A DNA stretch of 33,607 bases from Actinomadura darangshiensis (lineage in GTDB: Bacteria; Actinomycetota; Actinomycetes; Streptosporangiales; Streptosporangiaceae): NCBI RefSeq assembly GCF_004349235.1, contig NZ_SMKY01000078.1, positions 1 through 33,607 of the forward strand, in the 5' to 3' direction. Made by a program: the position numbers and the translations under genes. The notes below the pieces were generated by a model. It did no database searches and was not told the origin of the DNA. It worked only from the letters and a program-made list of their open reading frames with translations. Of the stretch, positions 7,131 to 15,078 are shown in pieces (positions within the stretch are counted from its first letter, which is position 1; every line of letters begins with the position of its first letter).

Positions 7131-8166
7131 GGAAGTCGTGGTGGGAGATGTTCCAGGCGTAGGCGCCGGCCATGGTGAACGCGATGACGTCGCCCGGAGC
7201 CAGGGCCGGGACGGGGACGTCGCGGGCGAAGACGTCCTTCGGGGTGCATAGCTGGCCCACCAGGGTGGCCGGGCTTTCCGGGCCGGTCGCGGTGAGGACC
7301 TCGAAGGGCTGGTTGTGGCCCTTGGTAACCGGTGTTCTCAGGTGGTGGGTGCCGCCTCTGAGGATGACGTACGTTTCGCCCCGGGTCGTTTTCACGTCCA
7401 GGACGTCGGTGACGTACCAGCCGTGGTAGGCGGTTATCGCGCGGCCCGGCTCGATGCGCAGGGCGGGGCTTTCGGGGAGCTTCTGCCCGTAGTGGGCCCA
7501 GTCGAAGAGGACGTCTGGGTTCGCGTAGTCGACCGCCATTCCGCCGCCCACGTTGAGTTCGGGGTCGTCCACGCCTTGGGACTCCAGCCAGGAGAGGGCC
7601 CAGTCGGCCACCTGGGCGGCCAGGTCCAGCATTGCGGGGGCGTCCAGGCCGGAGGCGAGGTGGGCGTGGACGCCTCGGAGATCGATGTGCGGTGTCCGGG
7701 CTATGCGGCGGGCGCATTCGTCGAGGGCGTCCTCGTCCATGCCGAACGGGCCGCTCATCGTGAGAGCCGCGCCTCCGGTGTTCAGGGGCAGGTTGGCGCG
7801 AAGGAGAACGCTGGCCGGGCTTGGCAGGTGCGAGAGTTCGCGCGGGCTTTCCACGTGGATGCGATCGACGTTGAGGTGCGAGGCTGAGCGCAACTCTTCA
7901 GGGGTTTTGCCCGGACCGCCGAAGGCGATGCGAATGTCGGGCAGGGTCTTACGGACGTGCGCCAGTTCACCGCCCGATGACACCTCTATGCCGTCCACAT
8001 GCGGAGCCAGGGTGCGAAGGATCTCGGCGTCCGGGTTGGCTTTGGCGGCGTAGAAGAGTTCTGTGTTCGGCAGTGCGGCCCGGATGCCGCGGACATGAGC
8101 TTCCAGTCCTGGCAGGTCGTAAATGTAGGCCGGGTAACCGTCGAGGTTCAGCGCGTATTCGTTCAT
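7090..8166 (-). CDS. PLP fold-III decarboxylase of siderophore operon (SbnH/DapDC-like, 358 aa)
   Basis: Alanine racemase-fold, PLP-dependent decarboxylase related to diaminopimelate decarboxylase and to SbnH of staphyloferrin B synthesis. FYAAKANP (38-45) holds the Schiff-base Lys42. EVSSGGEL (61-68), FGGPGKT (82-88), LNVGGGMAVDY and IEPGRAI bind the cofactor phosphate, and CTPKDVFARD supplies the catalytic cysteine loop contributed across the dimer. At 358 residues it is shorter than typical LysA (~420), as are siderophore-type members. The start ATG overlaps the stop of the upstream NIS synthetase (ATGA at 8163-8166). By analogy with SbnH it may decarboxylate a citryl-amino-acid intermediate or generate a diamine; this is inference. 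It is the last gene of the operon. Confidence 0.87.
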   Translation of the reverse strand: MNEYALNLDGYPAYIYDLPGLEAHVRGIRAALPNTELFYAAKANPDAEILRTLAPHVDGIEVSSGGELAHVRKTLPDIRIAFGGPGKTPEELRSASHLNVDRIHVESPRELSHLPSPASVLLRANLPLNTGGAALTMSGPFGMDEDALDECARRIARTPHIDLRGVHAHLASGLDAPAMLDLAAQVADWALSWLESQGVDDPELNVGGGMAVDYANPDVLFDWAHYGQKLPESPALRIEPGRAITAYHGWYVTDVLDVKTTRGETYVILRGGTHHLRTPVTKGHNQPFEVLTATGPESPATLVGQLCTPKDVFARDVPVPALAPGDVIAFTMAGAYAWNISHHDFLMHPKPSFHYLNG

Positions 8167-9764
8167 AGCGGTCGCGGCACGGCCAGCGGATTGGGGACCG
8201 GGACGTAGGCCGCGCCGCGGTCGGCCGTCCGGGACCAGCGGGTGCGGAGGTTCGCCTTGGCGGGCAGCGGAACCCCGGCCAGGAGCGCCCTCACCTGGGG
8301 ATGCTCTTCGTGGGTGGCGAAATGCCTCCTCGCCGTGCGCCAGAGCAGCTGTTCCAGGGCCGGGTGGAGGTCGGCCACTGCGGCGGCTATCTCGGTGAGG
8401 TGGTTGACGAGGAGGCAGTAGACGACCCGGTTCCAGCCCCGATCCGGTGCGTAGGTGAGGGCCTCGGCCACCCGGGCGGGAATGTGCGACAGGTCCCAGT
8501 GGCCTGCGGTCAGTTTGGTGCCCTCCAGGTCGCGGAACACGGCGTGGATCGGCATACCGTCGTCGTCCACGCAGATGAGGACGTTCTGAAGGTGCGGTTC
8601 CAGGACCACGCCATGGTCCAGATAGGCGCTGAGCACCGGTGGCGCCACCTGGGCGACGTAGGCGTCCCACCAGGCTTGGGCGCCGTCCAGGGTCGACAGG
8701 GCGGGCAGGTCGGCGAGGACGGTGCTGTAGGGGTCGGTCAAGGCGCCCGCCAGGAGCGGTGTGCCGGGGAGCGACTTGATGCCCTGCCGCAGGATCACGC
8801 CAAGACCTTCGTACAGGCGACGGTCCGGGAGCGTGATGGTGCGGTAGGCGGGCTCCGCGAGAAACGTGGCGTCCAGCTTCTCCAGGATGGGCGGCAGCAG
8901 GTCGTTGAGCGATATCGCCCCGGTCAGCTCGTACCAGGCGTTCTTGCGGACGCAGTTGGTGATGCGCACGTCGAGGCTGAACTTGCAGAACACGTCGGCG
9001 TCCGGGAGATACGCGGTGCGGACGGAGGACGTGGGCACCGCTTCAAGCTCCGAAGGCCCGAGGTTGAGCAATGAGCCGTCCGCCAAGGCGCGCTGCAGGA
9101 CGGGGTTGTCCGCCAGGAGGGAGAGCTGCCAGGGATGGACAGGAAGGAGGCGGCGGTTCGGTGGCACCGTGGGCCCGTAGGACTCCAAGGCCGTGAACGC
9201 GTCGAGCGCCCCCTCCTCGGCGACGAGGTGTTCAGGGACGGCCAGCCAGAGTGGACGGAAGCTTGCCCCGGTCTCCGGCGCGTACGGCAGCCAGTCCGCA
9301 GGCGACCCCTGACGGGCCTTCGGGGACGGATGGAACCGGTGCCCGGCGACAAGGGACTGCTCCGAGCCGATGTAGCGGTCGGCGGCAGGCTCGCCACGGG
9401 ACCCGACGATGGCGGTCAGTGCTGTATGGCTGTCGTCCACCTGGGCCAGGAATTCAGGGTTCGGATGGCCGGTCGCCAGTTCCAGTTCGCCCGCGACCAG
9501 GTTCGCCAGCCTGTTCCAGGGCGCCGGTATCCATTCCTCCTCCCGGCGCTCTTCGTAGGGCGGCGCTAGGCGGTACGTAGGGCCGGCCGGGGGACGCGTC
9601 AAACCCGCACGCAGGACGACGCCCGCGCGGGGCAGCCTCATGACGAGGTGCGCTTCGTCCGGCCAGACCTGCTGCTCGGGCGCGCACACCTCCCGGACCA
9701 GGCAGTTCAGCAGCGCGGTCGAGGTGGCGTCATCGGCCGTGACGGCCGGATCTGTCAGCAGCAC
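8163..9764 (-). CDS. IucA/IucC-family NIS siderophore synthetase, second copy (533 aa)
   Basis: NRPS-independent siderophore (NIS) synthetase, which adenylates a carboxylate such as citrate and condenses it with an amine or alcohol. Family landmarks in order: ALLNCLVREV (17-26), AGHRFHPSPKARQG (140-153, the HxHPxxKxRxG block), LLPVHPWQ (206-213), PTSSVRT (244-250), KFSLDVRITNCVRKNAW (261-277), and LDHGVVLEPHLQN followed by VFRDLEG. All main nucleotide- and carboxylate-binding blocks are intact. The start is GTG at 9764, overlapping the previous gene by 10 bp; the N-terminal block begins soon after, so upstream starts are unlikely. The SD is weak, consistent with translational coupling. I cannot assign type A, B or C specificity by eye. 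Confidence 0.9.
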   Translation of the reverse strand: MLLTDPAVTADDATSTALLNCLVREVCAPEQQVWPDEAHLVMRLPRAGVVLRAGLTRPPAGPTYRLAPPYEERREEEWIPAPWNRLANLVAGELELATGHPNPEFLAQVDDSHTALTAIVGSRGEPAADRYIGSEQSLVAGHRFHPSPKARQGSPADWLPYAPETGASFRPLWLAVPEHLVAEEGALDAFTALESYGPTVPPNRRLLPVHPWQLSLLADNPVLQRALADGSLLNLGPSELEAVPTSSVRTAYLPDADVFCKFSLDVRITNCVRKNAWYELTGAISLNDLLPPILEKLDATFLAEPAYRTITLPDRRLYEGLGVILRQGIKSLPGTPLLAGALTDPYSTVLADLPALSTLDGAQAWWDAYVAQVAPPVLSAYLDHGVVLEPHLQNVLICVDDDGMPIHAVFRDLEGTKLTAGHWDLSHIPARVAEALTYAPDRGWNRVVYCLLVNHLTEIAAAVADLHPALEQLLWRTARRHFATHEEHPQVRALLAGVPLPAKANLRTRWSRTADRGAAYVPVPNPLAVPRPL

Positions 9765-11332
9765 GTCGTGTCCCGTAGGTAATTGGGCCCGGGTGGGCCG
9801 TAGTGCTTGTTGATGTCGGCCGCTCCGGTCCGCGCCTTGTCGACGAGGGTCCCGGCGGTGAGCATGGCCTTGCCCGGCAGCGTGTCGGCGTCCAGCGTGC
9901 GGGAGCGCAGGAACGCGTCGTCCGCGCCGAGTGCCTCGTCGAGCCGCTCGCGGATCATCCGCAGGCCGGTCCGCCAGGGGAGCAGGCCGCGTTCGGCCAG
10001 GCCCAGGGCGGGCGCCGCCGCGCACAGGTGCAGCGTGATGGTGACGAAGACGCGGGCGAGCGCGTCGGGGTCGGACGTCGTCATGCGGCGGTCGATGAGG
10101 TCGCGCGGGTCGGTGCCGGGGGACGGGGGCAGGCGCCGGCGGAGCCGGGACGGGTCGATCAGCGCGCCGTCGTTGTCCTTGATGAGGAGGCGTAGCGGGA
10201 AGTCGTCCAGGACGAGGGCGACGTTCTGCTGGTGCGCCTCTAGCGCGATGCCATAGCGGAACAGCGTGACGTTCCAGGAGAGCAGCGCCGACAGGTAGGC
10301 GCCGAAGAGCGCAGCGACGTCCCAGCGTTCGATGACGTAACCGTGGTCCGGGCCCTCAGCGAGCAGTGCCGCTACGGGGACGATGTGCGCGTGCGCGACC
10401 TCGGCTGGGAAACGCCTCACCAGGTAGCCGAGAAGCGGGTCGTCGGCATGGCCGTAAGTCTGTTCGTCGGCGAGAAGTACGGGAAGCGCGGGTTCGTGTA
10501 AGAGGACCTGGTGCAGGATGCGTTCGACGAGGGCACCGTCCGGGAGGGTGCCGGGCATGATGGTCCGCTTGTTGCGCAGGCCAAGGGTGCTCGTCGGCAG
10601 TGGCATCTTCAGGTGTTCGAGCGGTGCGGCGGCCACGGTCCGCATGGACAACGTGGGGGAGACCTGGAGATACGGGTCGGGTGCCACCGACATCCCGGGC
10701 CGCGCGTGAACCTGCCGCGCCGCCAGCGGATGGACGGGGAACAGGGCGTCGGCCGAGGCCAGCCCCACATCCGGCGGCGTCGGCCACCACCCTGGAAGCG
10801 CCCCGGCGAGGGCGGGGCGCCGGACCGCCGCCCAGCGGAGCGGAAAAGACGGGGCGAACTCCGGCGCGTAGCGGCTCAGATCGGCCAGGGACAGTCCGGC
10901 GCGGCTCCGGCCTGCCGGGTGTACCGGGTGGTCGTTGAAGGCCGCCAGCGTCTCGTAGAACGTGCTGGGGCCCGTCCGCAACGCGTCCGGGAGACGGCCG
11001 AGCCGCCGGTGCACGGCGGGACGGGCGTCGTCGTGGAGTCTGGCGGTCGCCAGGGCGTCCAGGCATTCGCGCTCGAAGGCCGCCGTGTCATCGCGCGGGT
11101 CGGCCACTGTGCGGACGGTGTGGAAGATGTCGTGGAGCCTCAGGCTCTGCCCAGGCTCGACGACGTATTCGGACAGAAAAGCCGGGCACGCCGCAGCCAG
11201 CCGCACAGGATGACGGCCGGGAAGCTCCAGCGTCGGGCCGTTCACGAAGCGCCTCAGCCCCGCATAGTCCTCGCGCAGGAGCGCGTTCAGGATCCGGGTC
11301 GCGAGCGGCCCTTCCACATCGTCAGCGGTCAC
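9755..11332 (-). CDS. IucA/IucC-family NIS siderophore synthetase, first copy (525 aa)
   Basis: NIS synthetase, second gene of the operon. Landmarks: ILNALLREDY (14-23), HPVHPAGRSRAG (135-146), LFPVHPLAARQV (197-208), PTLSMRT (226-232), LKMPLPTSTLGLRNKRTI (241-258), LFRYGIALEAHQQN and LLIKDNDG. The usual HPWQ block reads HPLA here, a noticeable difference from the downstream paralogue and possibly related to substrate choice. It would form an amide or ester bond to citrate or a citrate derivative through an acyl-adenylate. The start is GTG at 11332 within a GTGA overlap with the ATP-grasp gene. Two NIS enzymes in one operon suggest two successive condensations. GC content and codon bias look like the neighbours. 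Confidence 0.9.
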   Translation of the reverse strand: MTADDVEGPLATRILNALLREDYAGLRRFVNGPTLELPGRHPVRLAAACPAFLSEYVVEPGQSLRLHDIFHTVRTVADPRDDTAAFERECLDALATARLHDDARPAVHRRLGRLPDALRTGPSTFYETLAAFNDHPVHPAGRSRAGLSLADLSRYAPEFAPSFPLRWAAVRRPALAGALPGWWPTPPDVGLASADALFPVHPLAARQVHARPGMSVAPDPYLQVSPTLSMRTVAAAPLEHLKMPLPTSTLGLRNKRTIMPGTLPDGALVERILHQVLLHEPALPVLLADEQTYGHADDPLLGYLVRRFPAEVAHAHIVPVAALLAEGPDHGYVIERWDVAALFGAYLSALLSWNVTLFRYGIALEAHQQNVALVLDDFPLRLLIKDNDGALIDPSRLRRRLPPSPGTDPRDLIDRRMTTSDPDALARVFVTITLHLCAAAPALGLAERGLLPWRTGLRMIRERLDEALGADDAFLRSRTLDADTLPGKAMLTAGTLVDKARTGAADINKHYGPPGPNYLRDTTCC

Positions 11333-12468
11333 GCGATCGTCCAGTCGTGGGACGCGCGGAACCGTGCCAGGGCGGCCTCGACCTCCTCTGGGCCGGGCCC
11401 GATGGCGCGCACCGTCCCGAGGTAGTCGCGGTTGGTGCGGGTGACGGCCACGGTGTCGCCCACGGAACGCTGCGGACGATACGCGAGCCGCACTGGGCCG
11501 TCGTCCAAGCGTAGTGGGCCGGGCGCGGCGGTCAGCGTGCCGGAGCGGTCGGCTATGACCGGCTCGGCGACGGCGTGACGCGGCGGAGGAACCGGCCGCT
11601 CCGGCAGGCCCGCTCCCAGGTGAACCTGCAGAATCTGCTCGAAAAGACGGATGCCCAGGAGGTCGGCCAACAAGAAGTCACAGTGGTCACCGATCAACCG
11701 GTAATTGACCTCGATGATGCGGGCGCGGCCATCATGGACGACGAACTCGGTGTGACATGCACCGAACCCGACCCCCAGCACCTCCAGTTGGCGGAGCACT
11801 TGCGGCGTCTCGGGGGGAGGGGGCGTCCACTCAAGGCGCTCTTCGACGAAGTAGGGCGGCGGGGACAGCGTCGTACGGAACGACCCCAGCACCCGCACCT
11901 CCTGCCCATCGCCGAGCGTCTCCAGCGTGTGAAGGCGGCCGGGCAGGTACTCCTCCGCCACAAGCGGGTCGTCGCGGTGCGCTGCGATCTGCCCTACGCG
12001 GGTGGCAAGCTCCAGAGCGTCATGGACGAGGAACACGTCCTCGCTGGCGACGCCCTCGCGCGGCTTCACGACGAGCGGATACGGCGCGTCGGCCGGCACA
12101 CGGGAAGCGTCCGAAGAGAAGACCGGATCGAGCCCACGAAGGTGCCGCCGCATGAGGGCCTTGTTCTTCGCGCGGGTCGCCGCCCGCCAGTCCTTCGCCG
12201 GCAGCCCGAAGTAGGCGGCGGCCAGCGCGGCGGGTGCCTGCAGGAAGTCGCTGTTGGAGAAGATGGCCGCGGGCTCGCCCTCGACCCGGGCGACGATGTC
12301 CCGGAAGTCCGAGACATCGCACTCGACGACCGGACCGTCGAACGCGTGCGCCTCGGGACGGTCGGTGAGGAGCGTGACGTCGAGGCCCAGGCTCGCGGCG
12401 GCGGGCAGGAACCCGTGCGTCACCGAGTCGGTCGCCTTCCCGGCGACCAGGTAGACAGAGGCGGCCAC
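11329..12468 (-). CDS. ATP-grasp ligase, first gene of siderophore operon (379 aa)
   Basis: ATP-grasp enzyme, predicted to form an amide bond through an acyl-phosphate. The N-terminal domain (MAASVYLVAGKATDSV) resembles a pre-ATP-grasp Rossmann-like fold. YPLVVKPREGVASEDVFLV (130-148) carries the ATP-binding Lys, EEYLPG (172-177) is the hinge, HTEFVV (239-244) and IIEVNYRL (251-258) carry the Mg-binding acidic and Asn residues. Start choice: GTG at 12468 has GGAAGGG at 7-nt spacing, and upstream in-frame codons run through the iron box. The stop overlaps the next gene (GTGA). ATP-grasp proteins join amino acids in many natural products; here it may add an amino acid to the siderophore or make a precursor (inference). 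I know no exact characterised equivalent. Confidence 0.88.
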   Translation of the reverse strand: MAASVYLVAGKATDSVTHGFLPAAASLGLDVTLLTDRPEAHAFDGPVVECDVSDFRDIVARVEGEPAAIFSNSDFLQAPAALAAAYFGLPAKDWRAATRAKNKALMRRHLRGLDPVFSSDASRVPADAPYPLVVKPREGVASEDVFLVHDALELATRVGQIAAHRDDPLVAEEYLPGRLHTLETLGDGQEVRVLGSFRTTLSPPPYFVEERLEWTPPPPETPQVLRQLEVLGVGFGACHTEFVVHDGRARIIEVNYRLIGDHCDFLLADLLGIRLFEQILQVHLGAGLPERPVPPPRHAVAEPVIADRSGTLTAAPGPLRLDDGPVRLAYRPQRSVGDTVAVTRTNRDYLGTVRAIGPGPEEVEAALARFRASHDWTIA

Positions 12469-12488
12469 GAACCGGCCCTTCCAGTGGG

Positions 12489-12507
12489 TGAGGTAAGCCT
12501 TGCCTAA
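12489..12507 (-). promoter_or_regulatory. IdeR/DmdR-type iron box upstream of siderophore operon
   Basis: TTAGGCAAGGCTTACCTCA on the minus strand matches the actinobacterial iron-box consensus TTAGGTTAGGCTAACCTAA at 15 of 19 positions. It lies 21 nt upstream of the ATP-grasp start. Iron-loaded IdeR/DmdR1 binds such boxes and represses siderophore genes. A possible -10 (TATGGT, minus strand, 12525-12520) lies just upstream, placing the box over the early transcribed region. Confidence 0.85.
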
Positions 12508-12592
12508 CTCGCAGTGATCACCATAGTGGCGGGGGCGCGGACCGCACGCAAGAACGATGGCACCGCGTGTCCTGGGCCGTCCGGCGATCCGC

Positions 12593-12598
12593 CAGGAT
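12593..12598 (+). promoter_or_regulatory. -10-like CAGGAT, possible leaderless start of HD gene
   Basis: CAGGAT is followed by 6 nt and the ATG at 12605, with no SD sequence. The first base departs from TANNNT, so this is weaker than the other cases. Confidence 0.3.
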
Positions 12599-12604
12599 GG
12601 CCCC

Positions 12605-13216
12605 ATGGAGGAACTCGTGGACCGGTGGGTCGCGCTCGCGGGACCGCACACCCGGCACATCGGAACCGAACTGAGCGAGCGCTACGGCGAGCCGCACCGC
12701 CGCTACCACACCCGCGACCACCTCACCGCCGTCCTCGACCTCGTGGACGAGTTGGCCGGCCACGCCGAGACGCCCGACGTCGTCAGGCTCGCCGCCTGGT
12801 TCCACGACGCCGTCTACGACCCGGAACGCGCCGACAACGAGGAGCGCAGCGCCCGCCTGGCCGCCCGCATGCTCGCCGACACCGACCTCGCCCAGCAGGA
12901 CATCGACCAGGTCGTCCGGCTCGTCGAGCTGACCACCACGCACTCGCCAGAGGACGGCGACACGAACGGCCAGGTCCTCTGCGACGCCGACCTCGCGGTC
13001 CTCGGCGCGGAGCCCGGCCAGTACGCCGCCTACACGGCAGCCGTCCGCGAGGAGTACGCGTTCGTCCCCGACGAGTTCTTCAAGGCCGGACGAGCCGAAG
13101 TGCTCAACGGCCTGCTCGCGCTGCCCAAGCTCTTCCACACGCCCGCTGCGCACGACCGCTTCGAGGAACGCGCGCGCAACAACATCAGAACCGAACTGAT
13201 GCTCCTCAACGCTTAG
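12605..13216 (+). CDS. HD-domain metal-dependent phosphohydrolase (203 aa)
   Basis: Predicted cytoplasmic HD-superfamily phosphohydrolase of the COG4339 type. Metal ligands are visible as YHTRDHL (His35, His39 region), WFHDAVYD (His67-Asp68) and NEERSA; a later CDADLAVLG supplies the last Asp. Members about 200 residues long probably act on nucleotides or other phosphoesters, but the substrate is unknown. An in-frame start exists upstream at 12557, but ATG 12605 is preferred because the family begins near here and a -10-like hexamer lies 6 nt before it. It is divergent from the siderophore operon; the iron box is about 100 nt away and probably does not control it. It is convergent with a DUF4031 gene 39 nt downstream. 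Confidence 0.85.
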   Translation: MEELVDRWVALAGPHTRHIGTELSERYGEPHRRYHTRDHLTAVLDLVDELAGHAETPDVVRLAAWFHDAVYDPERADNEERSARLAARMLADTDLAQQDIDQVVRLVELTTTHSPEDGDTNGQVLCDADLAVLGAEPGQYAAYTAAVREEYAFVPDEFFKAGRAEVLNGLLALPKLFHTPAAHDRFEERARNNIRTELMLLNA

Positions 13217-13255
13217 CAGCGGCGCCCGGCGACGCGCGGCGACGCCCGGCAACGC

Positions 13256-13531
13256 TCAGGCGCGCGTCCGGTAGGCCTTGCGGCGGCGCAGGCCCGCCCT
13301 GGTCAGCCGCAAGAGCAGCTCCTTGCAGCCCACCGCCTCGGCCCCCTGCAACAGCGCCGCCTCGTACAGTTCGGACGGGACGTCGTAGTGGTCGCGCTCG
13401 AACGCCCGCACCGGCATCCCCAGGACCGCCGCGAACGCGTGCAGCTCGTCGTACGACACGTCGCTGACCATGTGCGACCACACGCGCCCGCGCGCGGGCC
13501 ACAACGGCGGGTCGATGAGGATCAAGGCCAC
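13256..13531 (-). CDS. DUF4031-family protein (91 aa)
   Basis: Small protein matching the DUF4031 pattern: LILIDPPLWPARGRVWSHMV at the N-terminus (residues 3-22), then SYDELHAFA, FERDHYDVP and GAEAVGCKELLLRL. Conserved Asp, Trp, His and Asp residues suggest a small metal- or phosphate-binding enzyme domain, but no activity is known to me. The start is GTG at 13531; no earlier in-frame start exists before unrelated sequence, and GGGA immediately before it is a poor SD. It is convergent with the HD phosphohydrolase gene. I recall DUF4031 and HD genes as frequent neighbours in actinobacteria, which would suggest a shared pathway. Confidence 0.8.
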   Translation of the reverse strand: MALILIDPPLWPARGRVWSHMVSDVSYDELHAFAAVLGMPVRAFERDHYDVPSELYEAALLQGAEAVGCKELLLRLTRAGLRRRKAYRTRA

Positions 13532-13665
13532 TCCCAGGAAGAAGTCAACGGGATCCCTTACTGTGAGTTTCTCGTCTCGGGAAACCCCGGCGGGCGCGGG
13601 TGCGTCCGGAGACCCCGGATGGAAGAAACCCAGCCCGACAGTACGACATGCGAAGGGGCATGCAG

Positions 13666-15051
13666 GTGAACGATGTAGTCGCCTACATCCAGGCGGACCG
13701 CGACCGGTTCGTCGCCGACCTCAAGGAGTGGCTGGCGATCCCGTCCGTCTCCGGGGACCCGGCGCACGACGGCGACGTGCGCAGATCGGCCGAATGGCTC
13801 GCCGGCCACCTGCGCAAGGAGGGCTTCCCGACCGTCGAGGTCTGGGAGACGCCCGGCCACCCGGCGGTGTACGCCGAATGGCCCGCCGAAGACCCGGACG
13901 CCCCCGCGGTCGTCGTCTACGGCCACCACGACGTCCAGCCCGTCGAGCCCCTGGCCGAGTGGGACACCGAGCCGTTCAAGCCCGTCGAGAAGGGCGACCG
14001 GATCATCGGGCGCGGCGCGTCCGACGACAAGGGCCAGGTCTTCTTCCACACCCTCGGGCTCCGCGCGCTGCTCGCCGCGTCCGGCCGGCAGGCCCCGCCC
14101 GTCACCGTCAAGCTGCTGGTCGAGGGCGAGGAGGAGTCCGGCTCGGTGCACTTCGCCGACCTGCTCCGCGCCCGCCGCGACCGGCTCTCCTGCGACGCCG
14201 TCGTCATCAGCGACACCACGATGTGGGCGGCGGACGTCCCGTCCATGTGCACCGGCATGCGCGGCCTCACCGAGGCCGAGCTCACGCTGCGCGGCCCGGA
14301 GGGCGACCTGCACTCCGGCTCGTTCGGCGGCGCCGTCCCGAACACGCTGCAGGCGATGGCCACGATGCTCGCCGCCCTGCACGACGCCGGCGGGCGCGTC
14401 ACCCTCCCCGGCTTCTACGACGACGTCGTCCCGCTGAGCGACGAGGAGCGCGAGCTGTTCGCGCGCCTCCCGTTCGACGAGGACGAGTGGCTCCGCACCG
14501 CCGGGAGCAGCCGCGCCGCGCACGGCGAGAAGGGCTACACGACCCTCGAACGCATCTGGGCGCGGCCGACCGCCGAGATCAACGGCATGTGGGGCGGGCA
14601 CACCGGGCCGGGCGGCAAGACGATCGTCCCGCGCGAGGCGCACGCCAAGATCTCCTTCCGGCTCGCCGCCGGCCAGGACCCCCGCACGGTCCAGGAGCAG
14701 TTCAGGGCGTGGGTCGCCGGGCACACCCCGGCCGGCGTCGAGGCCGAGGTGCACATCCCCGGCGGCGGCGTCCGGCCGTGCTTCTCGCCGATCGGCTCGC
14801 CCGCCGTCAAGGCCGCGCGCCGCGCCATGGAGCGGGCGTTCGGCACCGAGGTGCTGTTCACCCGCGAGGGCGGCAGCGGCCCCGAGGCCGACATCGCCGA
14901 CATCCTGGACGCGCCGCTGATCTTCGTCGCGGTCGGGCTGGACGGCGACCGCATCCACGCGCCCAACGAGAAGGTCGAGATCCCGCTGCTGCTCAAGGGC
15001 GCCGAGGCCGCCGCGTACCTGTGGGAAGAACTCGCCACCGCGCTGCGCTGA
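13666..15051 (+). CDS. M20-family metallodipeptidase (461 aa)
   Basis: Cytoplasmic di-zinc peptidase of the M20 (ArgE/DapE/CPG2, carnosinase-like) family. YGHHDVQP (85-92) carries the first zinc ligand and catalytic Asp, RGASDDKGQ (116-124) the bridging Asp, and EGEEESGS (153-160) the general-base Glu pair. DLHSGSFGG and ADIADILDAP fit the dimerisation lid and the last metal region. It would hydrolyse dipeptides or N-acyl amino acids. The GTG at 13666 is chosen because AGGGG lies 7 nt upstream and homologues start at this point (MNDVVAYIQADRDRF). In-frame ATGs at 13648 and 13660 are alternatives, but their SD spacing is poor. Confidence 0.88.
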   Translation: MNDVVAYIQADRDRFVADLKEWLAIPSVSGDPAHDGDVRRSAEWLAGHLRKEGFPTVEVWETPGHPAVYAEWPAEDPDAPAVVVYGHHDVQPVEPLAEWDTEPFKPVEKGDRIIGRGASDDKGQVFFHTLGLRALLAASGRQAPPVTVKLLVEGEEESGSVHFADLLRARRDRLSCDAVVISDTTMWAADVPSMCTGMRGLTEAELTLRGPEGDLHSGSFGGAVPNTLQAMATMLAALHDAGGRVTLPGFYDDVVPLSDEERELFARLPFDEDEWLRTAGSSRAAHGEKGYTTLERIWARPTAEINGMWGGHTGPGGKTIVPREAHAKISFRLAAGQDPRTVQEQFRAWVAGHTPAGVEAEVHIPGGGVRPCFSPIGSPAVKAARRAMERAFGTEVLFTREGGSGPEADIADILDAPLIFVAVGLDGDRIHAPNEKVEIPLLLKGAEAAAYLWEELATALR

Positions 15052-15069
15052 ACCGAGGGCTGAACCGAG
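15047..15069 (+). repeat. 11-bp tandem duplication across the M20 stop codon
   Basis: GCTGAACCGAG occurs at 15047-15057 and again at 15059-15069, period 12. The first copy contains the M20 stop codon and the second copy supplies the AG-rich region before nudC. It looks like a small slippage duplication. Confidence 0.7.
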
Positions 15070-15078
15070 AGGATGAAC

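Noticed and set aside
13217..13255. Imperfect GCCCGGCGACGC repeats between convergent HD and DUF4031 genes
   Set aside because: Copies are inexact and do not form a stable stem; likely simple GC-rich sequence.
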